Shown here: piece by piece, positions 17,796 through 27,397 of the stretch
How positions within the stretch are numbered: the stretch's first letter is position 1
Layout of the letters: the number at the start of each line of letters is the position of its first letter
DNA from: an uncultured Chitinophaga sp.
GTDB taxonomy: Bacteria > Bacteroidota > Bacteroidia > Chitinophagales > Chitinophagaceae
DNA: 64,000 nucleotides
Direction of reading: 5' to 3'
NCBI RefSeq assembly: GCF_946479755.1
Contig: NZ_CAMLHC010000001.1
Location: 124,001 to 188,000, forward strand
The notes under the pieces: model-generated
The model's database searches: none
Told to the model about the DNA's origin: nothing
The model's input: the letters and a program-made list of their open reading frames with translations, nothing else
Program-made: the position numbers and the translations under genes

Positions 17796-19268
17796 ATGAA
17801 ACGTCAATATATATTACCGCTTCTGGGAATGCTCACTTTCAGCGCCTGCAGCAAGGATTTCATCAACCTCACGCCGCAGTCGAACCAAACTACGTCCACC
17901 TTCTTTAAGACCGCCTCCGATTTTGAGCAGGGGGTGAACGCCATTTATGATGGTCTTCAGAGCACCCAGACCTATGGCAAAGCCTATTACTACCTGATGG
18001 AAGTGCGCAGTGACAATACCGATATCTGGGACCGGGGCGCCCTGGCGGGCGTGGCTTCCCAGGTGGACTTCTTTACCGAGGTGACCACCAATCCTTTTAT
18101 TAGTGACGGTTATGCCGGCGCTTATGTGATCATCACGCGGGCCAATGCAGTGCTGGACCAGATCGATGCTTCCGGTATCCCCGACGCTTCCAAAAAACAG
18201 TACAAAGGAGAGGCGCTGTTCCTGCGGGCGCTGTCGTACTTCAACCTGGTACGGCTATACGGACCAGTGCCGCTGGTCACCAGAATGGAGACGACCTCGC
18301 AGGCGCTGAACCATAAAAGGAATGCCACCGCGGAAGTATATACGCAGATAGAAAGCGACCTGCAAACGGCCGTGACATTGCTTCCCGGCTCGTACACCAA
18401 CGCCAACGACTATGGGAGGGCTACCGCCGGCAGTGCTGCGGGTTTGCTGGGTAAAGTACTGGTGACGCAGAAAAAATGGGCTGCTGCTCTGACCGCCCTG
18501 AAGAATGTGGGCAATGGTTACAGCCTGGTCAGCGAATATGCCGACCTGTACAAACCGGCCAATGTGGTGAATCCGGAGATCCTGTTTGCCGTCCGTTTCA
18601 AAAAAGGGCTTAACCCTTCCGAGGGCAACAACTACTTCGCTGATATGGTACCCGTGTCTTTCTATTATAATGGCGTGTTGTACGGCGGCTCCAATAACAA
18701 CCGGCCTACCCATGACCTGGTGGCCAGCTATGAGCCGGCCGATAAGCGCCTCGGGGTCTCGCTGGACACCATTTATAATAACAGCGCCACTAATGTTGTC
18801 AAGGGCAATTACGTAAAAAAATACCTCGATGTGCCCGGCGCCACCAACGACGGGGGCAGCAATTTCCCGGTACTGCGTTATGCCGATATACTGCTGTTGC
18901 AGGCAGAAGCCCTCAATGAACAGGCGTACAGCGGCGCTACCGGCGCCGGCACGGCGTTCGGTTTCCTGAATGCCGTGCGTAAAAGGGCCGGCCTGCCGGA
19001 GAAAACCGCGGCAGAGCTGCCGGACCAGGCCAGTTTCCGCAATGCGGTGTTCCGGGAGCGGAGAGTAGAGCTGGCCTTTGAAAATGACCGCTGGTTCGAT
19101 CTGGCCCGCAGCGCCAACGGGGTGGCGGTGTTGCAGGCGCACCTGAAGCAGGAGTACAATCTGGCTACGCCGGTATTGAATGCCGACCGGCTCCTGTTTC
19201 CGATACCGCAGAGTGAAATCAATATACACAACGATCCCGCCAATTTCCCGCAGAACAAAGGGTACTAG
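17796..19268 (+). CDS. SusD/RagB-family lipoprotein (locus 2)
   Basis: 490 residues, lipobox at Cys18 (LGMLTFSACS). The start of the mature part, DFINLTPQSNQTTSTFFKTA, and the blocks ALFLRALSYFNLVRLYGPVP, VLRYADILLLQAEALNE and ENDRWFDLARS are SusD hallmarks. It lies 13 bases after susC and 20 bases before the hydrolase. It should bind the substrate at the cell surface for the preceding SusC channel. The paired hydrolase of CocE/NonD type suggests peptides or acylated compounds rather than plain glycans, which is an inference. Confidence 0.95.
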   Translation: MKRQYILPLLGMLTFSACSKDFINLTPQSNQTTSTFFKTASDFEQGVNAIYDGLQSTQTYGKAYYYLMEVRSDNTDIWDRGALAGVASQVDFFTEVTTNPFISDGYAGAYVIITRANAVLDQIDASGIPDASKKQYKGEALFLRALSYFNLVRLYGPVPLVTRMETTSQALNHKRNATAEVYTQIESDLQTAVTLLPGSYTNANDYGRATAGSAAGLLGKVLVTQKKWAAALTALKNVGNGYSLVSEYADLYKPANVVNPEILFAVRFKKGLNPSEGNNYFADMVPVSFYYNGVLYGGSNNNRPTHDLVASYEPADKRLGVSLDTIYNNSATNVVKGNYVKKYLDVPGATNDGGSNFPVLRYADILLLQAEALNEQAYSGATGAGTAFGFLNAVRKRAGLPEKTAAELPDQASFRNAVFRERRVELAFENDRWFDLARSANGVAVLQAHLKQEYNLATPVLNADRLLFPIPQSEINIHNDPANFPQNKGY

Positions 19269-19288
19269 CGGCGGGTAAACAGGGAACC

Positions 19289-21187
19289 ATGAAACATGTT
19301 TATGCAGGCATATTGTGCGTGCTGCTGTCGCTGACAGCAGCCGCACGGTCCGCCACCGATTCCGTATGGGTACAATCCCACTATGTCAAGAAAGAACAGT
19401 ATATCCGTATGCGTGATGGGGTGCAGTTGTTCACCACCATCTACCAGCCGCTCGACAGCAGTGAACAGCACCCGGTGCTGATGACCCGCACACCGTACTC
19501 CTGTGCTCCTTATGGTAAAGACCTGTCGCCCAGGCTGTGGGATTCTTACTGGAACAAGTATGCCCGTGAGGGTTATATCATCGTGATACAGGATGTGCGT
19601 GGCCGTTGGATGAGTGAAGGGGCTTTTGTCAATATCCGCCCTTTTAACCCCGACAAGCGTGGGACGGATATCGATGAAGCCAGCGACACGTATGATACCA
19701 TTGAGTGGCTGCTGCATCATGTACCGCATAACAACGGGAGGGTGGGCCTTTTCGGTATTTCCTATCCCGGTTTTTATTCCACCATGGGCGCTTTAAGCGG
19801 GCATCCGGCGCTGAAGGCCGTTAGTCCGCAGGCGCCGGTGACGGACTGGTTCCATGGGGATGACTTCCATCACAACGGTGCTTTTTTCCTGATGGACTGT
19901 TTCGGTTTTTATACCAAAGGCTTCGGTTACCCTCACCCGCATCCCGTGTCTGTGGCGCCGGTACAGCAGCTGAAGCTGCCATGCGCCGACAACTACCAGA
20001 CGTTTCTGCAGATAGGCACAATCCCTAATTTCACCAAACTGACGGGCGACAGCCTGGCTTTCTGGAAGGAGCTTATTACTCATCCTGATTACGACGACTG
20101 GTGGAAGGCCCGCGATCCGCGGCAGCATGTGGAACGGGTGCAACCCGCCATACTGGTGGTGGGCGGCCTTTTCGACGCGGAGGATTGTTACGGCGCCTGG
20201 AATTTGTACAAAGCCATAGAACAGAAAAAGCAGCCGGACCATTTTAACAGGCTGGTGATGGGGCCGTGGTACCATGGGCAATGGGCTTCTTCGGACGGTA
20301 CCCGGCTGGGCAATGTACAGTTTGGCGACAATACCGCCACCTGGTACCAGGAGCAGGTGGAAGTACCTTTCTTTAATTATTACCTGAAAGACAAAGGTTC
20401 GCTGGCCGGTCTGCCGGAGGCTACTGTTTTCTTTACAGGCGAGAACCAGTGGCGGCAGTTTGCGGCGTGGCCTTCGCCGGCAGTGCAAAACAAGCCGTTG
20501 TATTTGCAGTCCGGCTGTACGTTGGGGTGGAAGCTTCCGTCGGCCGCCGCCCGTGCCTACAGTGAGTATGTGAGTGATCCTGCGCATCCGGTGCCTTATA
20601 CCGCAGATGTCCATTATATACGTACCAGGGATTATATGACCGATGACCAGCGGTTTGCCGCCCGCCGGGCAGATGTGCTGACTTTTGAGACGGAGCCGCT
20701 GACAGCGCCGGTTACTTTGGGCGGTGTTGTCACCGCCGATCTTAGTGTAGCCATTACCGGTACCGATGCTGATTTTGTGGTGAAGCTCATCGATGTGTTT
20801 CCCGATGATTTCCGTTACCCCGGCGCACCGCAGGCCAATATGACCCGGGATGCCGGCGGGCCGCACCCGATGGGTGGTTACCAGATGCTGGTGCGGGGAG
20901 ATATTTTCCGTGGCCGTTACCGTAACAGCTTTTCCCATCCGGAGGCGTTTACGCCCGGGAAAGTAGAGAAGGTCCGTTTTGACCTGCCGGATGTGGCGCA
21001 TACTTTTCAAAAGGGACATCGTATTATGGTGCAGATACAGAGCAGCTGGTTTCCGCTGGCGGACAGGAACCCGCAGCAGTTCATCAATATTTACGAAGCG
21101 CAGGAAAAAGATTTTAAAGAGGCCCGCATCCGGGTGTATCATGATCCGGCGCATCCGTCGGCCGTGGTGCTGCCGGTGTTGCCGTGA
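19289..21187 (+). CDS. CocE/NonD-family hydrolase (X-Pro dipeptidyl peptidase-like S15 fold), secreted
   Basis: 632 residues with a signal peptide (MKHVYAGILCVLLSLTAAAR). The N-terminal alpha/beta hydrolase has VQDVRGRWMSEG-type sequence (seen as QDVRGRWMSEGAF), the nucleophile GISYPG with Ser158, and a later GLFDAEDCYG acid and MGPWYHGQW histidine. The C-terminal jelly-roll (PP-binding beta domain) contains VKLIDVFPDDF and HRIMVQIQSSWFPLADRNPQ, diagnostic for the CocE/NonD group. Members cleave X-Pro peptides, esters such as cocaine, or beta-lactam side chains. It is co-transcribed with a SusCD pair, so it probably processes the imported ligand in the periplasm or outside. Confidence 0.93.
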   Translation: MKHVYAGILCVLLSLTAAARSATDSVWVQSHYVKKEQYIRMRDGVQLFTTIYQPLDSSEQHPVLMTRTPYSCAPYGKDLSPRLWDSYWNKYAREGYIIVIQDVRGRWMSEGAFVNIRPFNPDKRGTDIDEASDTYDTIEWLLHHVPHNNGRVGLFGISYPGFYSTMGALSGHPALKAVSPQAPVTDWFHGDDFHHNGAFFLMDCFGFYTKGFGYPHPHPVSVAPVQQLKLPCADNYQTFLQIGTIPNFTKLTGDSLAFWKELITHPDYDDWWKARDPRQHVERVQPAILVVGGLFDAEDCYGAWNLYKAIEQKKQPDHFNRLVMGPWYHGQWASSDGTRLGNVQFGDNTATWYQEQVEVPFFNYYLKDKGSLAGLPEATVFFTGENQWRQFAAWPSPAVQNKPLYLQSGCTLGWKLPSAAARAYSEYVSDPAHPVPYTADVHYIRTRDYMTDDQRFAARRADVLTFETEPLTAPVTLGGVVTADLSVAITGTDADFVVKLIDVFPDDFRYPGAPQANMTRDAGGPHPMGGYQMLVRGDIFRGRYRNSFSHPEAFTPGKVEKVRFDLPDVAHTFQKGHRIMVQIQSSWFPLADRNPQQFINIYEAQEKDFKEARIRVYHDPAHPSAVVLPVLP

Positions 21188-21357
21188 CCATTTCAAAAAT
21201 AATTACAGAAAGTTGCCGGGCCGTGTGATATTTTCTCCCTTCCCGCGAATAATATATATAGGCGTCATGATTTCCTTTTTTAGATGATTGTTTGGTTCCG
21301 GGGAGGAGGTGTCTTTGAGTACCGTGCCTTGTCATCGTTCTGACAGTTTCATTTTAG

Positions 21358-21365
21358 TACCTTCG
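21358..21365 (+). promoter_or_regulatory. -7 box immediately before the membrane protein gene
   Basis: TACCTTCG, a TAnnTTTG-like box ending four bases before the ATG at 21370. If used, transcription would begin at or beside the start codon. No clear -33 element. Confidence 0.45.
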
Positions 21366-21369
21366 CGGT

Positions 21370-22176
21370 ATGACGAGACAAGAAACCCAACTGACGGAAA
21401 CTGACGTTCAATTATTGCAAAGCCTTGGCCAGGTGAAGGGGCGTCGTTTGAGACTGCTGATATTTTTCAGTTGTGTGACGCTGGTTTTTGGATTATTGTT
21501 ATTTATTCCTTCTGACGCGGCTGGTTTCACTATTGGGGTGGCGTTGATCTTTTTGTTGATGTTTTCGCTTTGTTATTTTATGTGGCGGGGCGTGTGGCTG
21601 ATGCGGCGGCGGAGTCAGCGCAGTATTGATAATGGTCGCAAGGGGATTATTGACATACAGTTGAAGGGGCTGCAGGCCAACGGCCGTGGTGGGGTGGATT
21701 ATGTGGCGGACAATGGCGAGGTGTACCGGCTGGCGGTGCCATTGCCGGGTGTGTCTGTCCTGGGCAGACAGCTGGCTTCGTGGTATCCCGGGGTGATAGA
21801 GCATGCTACGGGAGCTGCGGGCGAACGTGTGCAGCTGCATATCAGTGTTACCGGCGTACTGTTGCGGGTGGTATACCCTGATTCGCCGGCTGTGAAGGCG
21901 CCGGCGGTGTTAACGGAAACGGATAAACGGCTGGTGAGCGAGCACCGTGACCGGGAGAAGATGATTATTATCGGAAAAATCACGGAAGTGCTGGTTCCCT
22001 TACAACGGGGAAAAGGACTTCATGAAACGTATATTCGTATAGGTGATACCCTTTATCTGCTGAAGCCCCTGCGGCAGACGGAGCACCCTGTCAGCCCCGG
22101 ACTGGAGGTGCATCTGCACGTACTTCCCGGAAGAAATGGCGAGGCTGACAAGGTGTTGTACCTCCTGGGCGCCTAG
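21370..22176 (+). CDS. Unknown two-span membrane protein
   Basis: 268 residues. Two hydrophobic spans near the N-terminus, about 30-49 (LLIFFSCVTLVFGLLLFI) and 53-73 (GVALIFLLMFSLCYFM), then a soluble C-terminal region of about 190 residues with repeated beta-type strands (VYRLAVPLPGVSVLGRQLAS, RLVSEHRDREKMIIIG). The architecture resembles OB-like or NfeD-like soluble domains on a membrane hairpin, but I cannot name a family. The C-terminal half ends in LHVLPGRNGEADKVLYLLGA. It stands alone, converging with the FtsX permease gene at 22199. Confidence 0.8.
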   Translation: MTRQETQLTETDVQLLQSLGQVKGRRLRLLIFFSCVTLVFGLLLFIPSDAAGFTIGVALIFLLMFSLCYFMWRGVWLMRRRSQRSIDNGRKGIIDIQLKGLQANGRGGVDYVADNGEVYRLAVPLPGVSVLGRQLASWYPGVIEHATGAAGERVQLHISVTGVLLRVVYPDSPAVKAPAVLTETDKRLVSEHRDREKMIIIGKITEVLVPLQRGKGLHETYIRIGDTLYLLKPLRQTEHPVSPGLEVHLHVLPGRNGEADKVLYLLGA

Positions 22177-22198
22177 CGGTCCTTTCGGCAGCAGGTGA

Positions 22199-24538
22199 TT
22201 ACTCTGCTTTCAGACTGTCGGCCGGATTGGTCATGGCGGCTTTGATGCCCTGGTAGCTGATGGTCAGCAAGGCTACGACAGCCGCCAGCAGGCCGGCGAC
22301 CCAAAACATCCACCAGGAAAGCGGGACGTGATAATCCATGTGGTCCAGCAACGTGCGCATGGCCCAGGCGGCGAGCGGCGCTGCCAGCAGGAATGCCAGC
22401 AGTACCGGTTTCATCAGATCGGCAGACAGCATAAACCACAGCCGCGTGATGCTGGCGCCGAATACTTTGCGGATGCCTATCTCGCGGATGCGCTTTTCTG
22501 CCATGAAAGTGGATAATCCCAGTAACCCCAGGCAGGAGATAATGATAGCGAGCGTGCCTACCACGCTGATCATATGCCAGGTGGAACGGATGCCTTCGAA
22601 CTTGCGCTCCTGTGCGTCCTGCGTGAAATGAAATTCAAAAGGAAAGCCCGGCGCCGCTTTTTTGAAGGCGTCTTCCAGCTGCGCTACCTGCTGCTGCCAC
22701 TGCCCGTCGTTGACAAGGCGTACAAAAATATGGTTGAGCGTACCGGTATTCAGGAATACTGCCAGTGGGGCGGTGGTTTCAAAAGGATCGTTGAAGGAGA
22801 AGTCTTTTACCACACCGATCACCATGTTACTACCGATGAGCGTGCCCACGACGGGTGGTTTCAGGCCCATTTTCCTGACGGCTGTTTCATTCAGGATGCA
22901 GCCCAGGGTATCCCCGAATTCGCGGCTGAAGTCGCGCCCCTCTACCAGCGACAGTCCTGCTGTCTTCATCCAATCGTATTGCACATGACTGATATGGACC
23001 ATAAAGTTCTGGTCGGCCGTTTTGCCGGGCCACGAAAGGTCATTGGTAGCGCCGCCATAGCGTACCAAATCGTCGTTGCCGGCTGAAACACCCTGTACGC
23101 CGGGAATTTGCAGGAAGGCTTCCCGGATAGCGTCGTACTTGCCGGCCATATTGCCGCGGGTGGGTATGTCGATCAGGTTTTCCGGATCATAGCCAATGGG
23201 CAGCTGCTGCACATACTGCTGTTGCCGGAAAATTACAATCGTGGAGATGATCAGGAAAATAGAGATCATGAACTGAAAGGTGACCAGGCCCCTGCGAAAG
23301 AAGGTGCCGCTGCGTTGAGGGAGTATTTGTCCCTTCAGTACCTTGACCGGGCGGAAGGCGCTGATAAAAAAGGCCGGATAGCTGCCGGCGATCAGGCCTG
23401 TCACCAGGGTCAGGCTGGTAATGGCCAGCCACAGTTTCCAGTCTGTAACATCCATCGTCAAATGGGTATGGAGGAGCGTGTTCATTCCGTGCAGGCTCAG
23501 CTTGGCCAGCAGTATCCCGGCGACCAGCGCCAGCAAAGCCATGGCCACGGACTCTGAGAGGAACTGTAACACCAGCTGCCGGCGGGTGGCGCCCAACGTT
23601 TTGCGCACACCTACTTCTCTGGCGCGTTGTGCCGAACGGGCGGTGGCAAGGTTCATGAAGTTGACACAAGCCAGTAGCAGGACGAAGATGCCTACAATAA
23701 CGGTGAACTGGATGACTTGTATTCTGCCTCCGGCGGGGTGCCCGTTCTTAAATCTGCTGCGGAGGTGAAAATCAGCAAAGGGGTAGGCAAACGGTGTGCT
23801 GTTGCCGTAGCGGGTGCTGACCAGCTTTTTCAGTTTGTCGTTAAATACAGTCGGATCAACATGCGGTTTAAGTGTGATGAATGTCTGCATGGCGTTATAG
23901 TCCCAGCGATCGGAGATACCGGGCGTCTGCAGTTCTGCCAGCCGGTAGGGAAGTATTACATCGAACCGGATGGTACTGTTTTGCGGGATGTCCTGCAGCA
24001 CTGCGCCCACTTTCAGGCTACGGGCCTGGTTATGCATAAAAACTTTACCGACAGCGTCGTCGCTGCCAAAGAATTTGTGTGCGGTACGGGAGGTAATAAC
24101 GATGGAGCCGGGGTCGGAGAGGGCGGCAACAGGATCCCCGGCGATAACGGGAAACCGGAAGATGCGCAGGAAATCGGGTTCGGCATAGAGACCGTTTTCA
24201 TAGGTGCTTTTCTCGCCGGTGTTCAGCAGTTGATCTCCGCTGGTAACCATACGGGCTACGTGGTCCGCTTCCGGCAGACCTTCGCGGATGGCGGCTGCCA
24301 GTGCCGGCGTAGTGGCACGACCGGTATAGATCACATTTTCACGCGGGTCGTTGACCATGATGCCGTAGATAGCAGAGAGGTTGCTATGGAACCGGTCATA
24401 TTGCAGTTCTCCTTTTACAAAAAGAAGAAAAATAATGCCCAGCGCGAGGCCTATGGATAGCCCGCTGATATTGACGAAAGTGAAAAGCCGGTTTTTGATC
24501 ATTCCCCGGAGGGTGGAGGTGAAGTAGTTTTTCAACAT
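22199..24538 (-). CDS. FtsX/MacB-type ABC transporter permease
   Basis: 779 residues from ATG at 24538 (MLKNYFTSTLRGMIKNRLF), the usual family start; ATGs 16 and 20 codons upstream are possible. Layout is the double FtsX form common in Bacteroidota: span (NISGLSIGLALGIIFLLF), a MacB-like periplasmic domain, three spans around 270-410 including FVLLLACVNFMNLATARSAQ and EVGVRKTLGA, a second periplasmic domain, and three more spans with IREIGIRKVFGASITRLW. Such permeases work with a separate ATPase, which is not next to it. Substrates are often peptides or lipophilic compounds. It is a single gene, convergent with the membrane protein at 21370. Confidence 0.93.
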   Translation of the reverse strand: MLKNYFTSTLRGMIKNRLFTFVNISGLSIGLALGIIFLLFVKGELQYDRFHSNLSAIYGIMVNDPRENVIYTGRATTPALAAAIREGLPEADHVARMVTSGDQLLNTGEKSTYENGLYAEPDFLRIFRFPVIAGDPVAALSDPGSIVITSRTAHKFFGSDDAVGKVFMHNQARSLKVGAVLQDIPQNSTIRFDVILPYRLAELQTPGISDRWDYNAMQTFITLKPHVDPTVFNDKLKKLVSTRYGNSTPFAYPFADFHLRSRFKNGHPAGGRIQVIQFTVIVGIFVLLLACVNFMNLATARSAQRAREVGVRKTLGATRRQLVLQFLSESVAMALLALVAGILLAKLSLHGMNTLLHTHLTMDVTDWKLWLAITSLTLVTGLIAGSYPAFFISAFRPVKVLKGQILPQRSGTFFRRGLVTFQFMISIFLIISTIVIFRQQQYVQQLPIGYDPENLIDIPTRGNMAGKYDAIREAFLQIPGVQGVSAGNDDLVRYGGATNDLSWPGKTADQNFMVHISHVQYDWMKTAGLSLVEGRDFSREFGDTLGCILNETAVRKMGLKPPVVGTLIGSNMVIGVVKDFSFNDPFETTAPLAVFLNTGTLNHIFVRLVNDGQWQQQVAQLEDAFKKAAPGFPFEFHFTQDAQERKFEGIRSTWHMISVVGTLAIIISCLGLLGLSTFMAEKRIREIGIRKVFGASITRLWFMLSADLMKPVLLAFLLAAPLAAWAMRTLLDHMDYHVPLSWWMFWVAGLLAAVVALLTISYQGIKAAMTNPADSLKAE

Positions 24539-24664
24539 AGTCGGGAATTTTAATCTGCCGGTAACCGGCCGCCAAGAAGATGCCATGTTTGAAATCATTC
24601 ACCGTGAGGGAGTTGCCGGGGATGGCGCGTCCGTTTTTGATACAGCCGTGTTCAATTTCGCACG

Positions 24665-25579
24665 CTACCAGTTGCCGTCAGGGTACTGTTGCAGGATGGC
24701 TTTGGCGCGTAGCTGTCCCTGTTTCATCCATGCCTGCATCAGCAGCCGGTCAAAACGCAGGCCGGTGGGGAAATCGGGGTCCAGTTCAGCTTCGGGGCTG
24801 ATATAATAAACCCTTATGGGCGCCGCAGCTGTCCGCTGGAAGTGGCGCAGCGCTTCGAGGTCGTTTTCCCGTACGTCCTGTATGAAGATGGTGACGGCGC
24901 GCAGGAGCACGTCCAGCAAGCCGGTATAGTTACTGTTACCTGGCTGTTGAGCGTCCGGATTATTACTGAGGATATAAATATGGTGTTCCTGTCCGGGTGG
25001 AAGGTTGGTGATGACGGTGCGGGTGGGGATCACTTCGCGATTGCCACCGTCTACATACTGGAGACCGTTGATGGTCACAGGCGGCATAAAAACGGCCTGG
25101 TTGCTGCTGCTTTGCAGCGCTTTCACCAGCATGTCGGTGGAGTTGATGACGAGGTTGTCGTAATGGAGGCCTGCCTGTATGGGATGGGAGGAGAAGATGC
25201 TGAGGCGGCCTGTTTGCAGGCATACAGCGTTGAGGCACAGCACGGAAGAGGATTGCCGTATGGTGTTCCAGGCGGCGTCGTCCATCTGTTGCCGGATCTG
25301 GTTTTCCAGCGGCGTGGTATCGTACAGGTAGGGTTTGTTGTTGAGGATGTTGTCGATGGCGTTTTGTTTGTTGAGGATATCTGCATTGCTGTTGCTCAGG
25401 TAGATATCTGTCACCTCCGGTATTTTACCCGCTGCCACCATGGCTGCAATAAGAGCGCCGGTGCTGGTGCCGCTGATCAGGTCGAAGGAGCGGATGCCGG
25501 TAGTGGCCATCAGTTGCCGGAGGGCGCCCACGCTGAAAGCGCCTTTGGCGCCGCCTCCGCTGGTGATAAGTACGTTCAT
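24665..25579 (-). CDS. Patatin-like phospholipase
   Basis: 304 residues. The oxyanion loop GGGAKG (8-13), the nucleophile elbow GTSTG with Ser39, and the catalytic Asp in DGGNRE (about residue 177) form the patatin dyad. There is no signal peptide, but the preceding overlapping gene encodes a secreted protein. Patatins hydrolyse acyl ester bonds of phospholipids. Its start overlaps the previous stop by four bases (ATGA), so translation is coupled. The C-terminal part (about 200-300) is less conserved. Role is unknown; possibilities include membrane lipid turnover or an effector. Confidence 0.92.
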   Translation of the reverse strand: MNVLITSGGGAKGAFSVGALRQLMATTGIRSFDLISGTSTGALIAAMVAAGKIPEVTDIYLSNSNADILNKQNAIDNILNNKPYLYDTTPLENQIRQQMDDAAWNTIRQSSSVLCLNAVCLQTGRLSIFSSHPIQAGLHYDNLVINSTDMLVKALQSSSNQAVFMPPVTINGLQYVDGGNREVIPTRTVITNLPPGQEHHIYILSNNPDAQQPGNSNYTGLLDVLLRAVTIFIQDVRENDLEALRHFQRTAAAPIRVYYISPEAELDPDFPTGLRFDRLLMQAWMKQGQLRAKAILQQYPDGNW

Positions 25580-26415
25580 GATCTTTTTTTGAAAGGCTGG
25601 TGAAACAGGACGAGGCCAACGGCAAAGCCCATGCGGGCGGATTTCAGTTCATTGTTGACCGACAGGTTGAGGCCAAAAGGTCCCAGCTGTACTTCCGCCC
25701 CCAGCGCCACCTGGTTAAAGTGCACGAAGCTGGTGTTGTATTCCGTATAGGCGTTGACGTTTCCAACGCCGATGGGTATCTTTTTGACGGAGATATCGGT
25801 AAGGCGGACGGCCACCCGTGTACTCAGCGTGGTATAAAAAGTATTGCCACGGAGGAAGACGGCGGGGCCGGCCATCAGGCGGAGGCGGCCGCCACACTGC
25901 CCGGCAGGGGCGAAGGTGTAGCTGAGGTAACCGCGGAGCGTGCCGAGGTAGGCTACCTGGCTGCTCAGGATATTGGCGGCGCCCTGGCTGAGTTCGAGGC
26001 GTCTTTCCAGTCCACCGCAGAATTCCGAAGAAGGGAAATCGGGGTGGGCGGTGTGTTGCCGGTTCATATACACGAGCCACTGAAATACATTGTTGGCTTC
26101 ATTGTCCGGCAGCGCGTCCGCGAAGCAGGTACCGTTGAGCGTATCGTTGATGAAAATGGCGGTTTGCCGGCTGACCCGGATGAAATCCTGGTAGCCTTGC
26201 GGATTTTTTCGCTGCAGCTGAGCCAGCAGCTGTTCGTTGGCGCTGTCCTGCGGCTGGTATTTTCCGAGGGTTTTCGTGAGCGCAGATATGGTTTGTGCAT
26301 AGGATACCGCTTTAGCTCTGCAGGTGGCATTGTCACAGCATTTTTCGGTCGTTTGTGCAGTGAGCTCCCGGATACTGCCTATGCATAGTAACAATAGCAG
26401 CAGGGTATTTTTCAT
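25576..26415 (-). CDS. Unknown secreted protein, possible small outer-membrane beta-barrel
   Basis: 279 residues with signal peptide (KNTLLLLLLCIGSIRELTAQ). The first half has a CCDNATC cluster and helices; the second half alternates hydrophobic and polar residues in strands (GRLRLMAGPAVFLRGNTFY, NQVALGAEVQLGPFGLNLSV, FAVGLVLFHQPF), which resembles an 8-10-strand barrel end. I do not recognise the family. The last codons overlap the patatin start, so the two proteins probably act together, one in the envelope and one as enzyme; this is inferred from the coupling. Confidence 0.75.
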   Translation of the reverse strand: MKNTLLLLLLCIGSIRELTAQTTEKCCDNATCRAKAVSYAQTISALTKTLGKYQPQDSANEQLLAQLQRKNPQGYQDFIRVSRQTAIFINDTLNGTCFADALPDNEANNVFQWLVYMNRQHTAHPDFPSSEFCGGLERRLELSQGAANILSSQVAYLGTLRGYLSYTFAPAGQCGGRLRLMAGPAVFLRGNTFYTTLSTRVAVRLTDISVKKIPIGVGNVNAYTEYNTSFVHFNQVALGAEVQLGPFGLNLSVNNELKSARMGFAVGLVLFHQPFKKRS

Positions 26416-26458
26416 AACAGGAAGTTAGGGCTTTTCAGGCAAAGCGGCAACGCAGTCA

Positions 26459-26543
26459 CGCAAAGGGCGAAGAGATTAAACGAGCGTTGACTTAAACCAG
26501 CTTTGCGTTCTTACTATCCGCTAAAATCTTTGCGCCCTTTGCG
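26459..26543. repeat. Imperfect inverted repeat of the CGCAAAGGGCG type
   Basis: CGCAAAGGGCG (26459-26469) is mirrored by CGCCCTTTGCG (26533-26543), with flanking partly matching arms (AGAGATT and AATCTTT). It lies in the promoter-free gap before the sigma gene. Elements with this core are, from memory, scattered in intergenic DNA of this bacterial group. Confidence 0.6.
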
Positions 26544-26593
26544 AGAAAATTTGAGTAGTTTACCCCGGTGCACGCATCATTAAAAATCATGGT

Positions 26594-27148
26594 ATGGGAG
26601 ACGCTGAAGTAAACACCCTGTGGCAGGCGGTTTGCGGAGCGGATGATCAGTCGGCGTTCCGTACGTTATTCGATGGTTTCTACCAGCGGTTGGTCCGTTT
26701 TGCAGCCGACCTGGCCGGCACCCGTGAAGCGGCGGAAGAGATCGTGTCGGATGTTTTTGTGCAGTTATGGAAAAACCGGCGGCAAACGGCAGGGGTTATA
26801 CGACTGAAGACCTATCTATATACGGCGGTCCGTCACCGCAGCTATAATTATATACGGGACCATCAGCAGCACCGGTGGCTGGGGCTCGACAGTATTGAGG
26901 AGCCGGCGGAAGCAGTGCAACATCCCTCGCTGGAGTGGAAAGAGCTGCGGCAGCAACTGGATGCCGCGGTAGACCGCCTGTCACCCCAATGCAGGACTGT
27001 TTTCCGTATGGTCCGCGAAGAAGGATTTAAATATAAAGAGGTGGCTGCCATTCTCGACATTTCGCCGCGTACCGTGGAAACCCAGCTGGTGCGGGCAGTG
27101 GCGCGCCTCCGGGAAACGCTGCAGGCCGTGCAGCATCCTGTACGATGA
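26594..27148 (+). CDS. ECF RNA polymerase sigma factor (locus 3)
   Basis: 184 residues. Region 2 at about 28-92 (AEEIVSDVFVQLWKNRRQT, LKTYLYTAVRHRSYNYIRDH) and region 4 at about 118-172 (RLSPQCRTVFRMVREEGF, YKEVAAILDISPRTVETQ) are clear. Length is the normal ECF size, in contrast to the longer sigma of locus 1. It is followed after 249 bases by its FecR gene and then SusC with an STN domain. It should activate this locus when the SusC ligand is bound. The long gap to fecR is unusual and holds no recognisable gene. Confidence 0.95.
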   Translation: MGDAEVNTLWQAVCGADDQSAFRTLFDGFYQRLVRFAADLAGTREAAEEIVSDVFVQLWKNRRQTAGVIRLKTYLYTAVRHRSYNYIRDHQQHRWLGLDSIEEPAEAVQHPSLEWKELRQQLDAAVDRLSPQCRTVFRMVREEGFKYKEVAAILDISPRTVETQLVRAVARLRETLQAVQHPVR

Positions 27149-27397
27149 GGGACGGTATTGCTGGTGCAGCGGAGAGCAGTATCCCGGATTTGTTGATGTC
27201 GCAGAAAATAGTTGCATTTAGTAAACTGCATTGTCTACCTGTCTGTCTGTATACCCCTGACGGTAACCTTTTAACAATCGTATCGTCTGAGTGTGATTCC
27301 CACCAATTGTCCGTCGTTCAAAAATTTTTTTACCGTTTGTACGTAATCGTACTTTTTTTCGTGTCTGGTTATCCGGAGAGCACTTCTTTCCGGAAGA

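Noticed and set aside
27149..27397. Open frames between sigma and fecR of locus 3
   Set aside because: They start inside the sigma gene end and have no family pattern. The gap is treated as non-coding.
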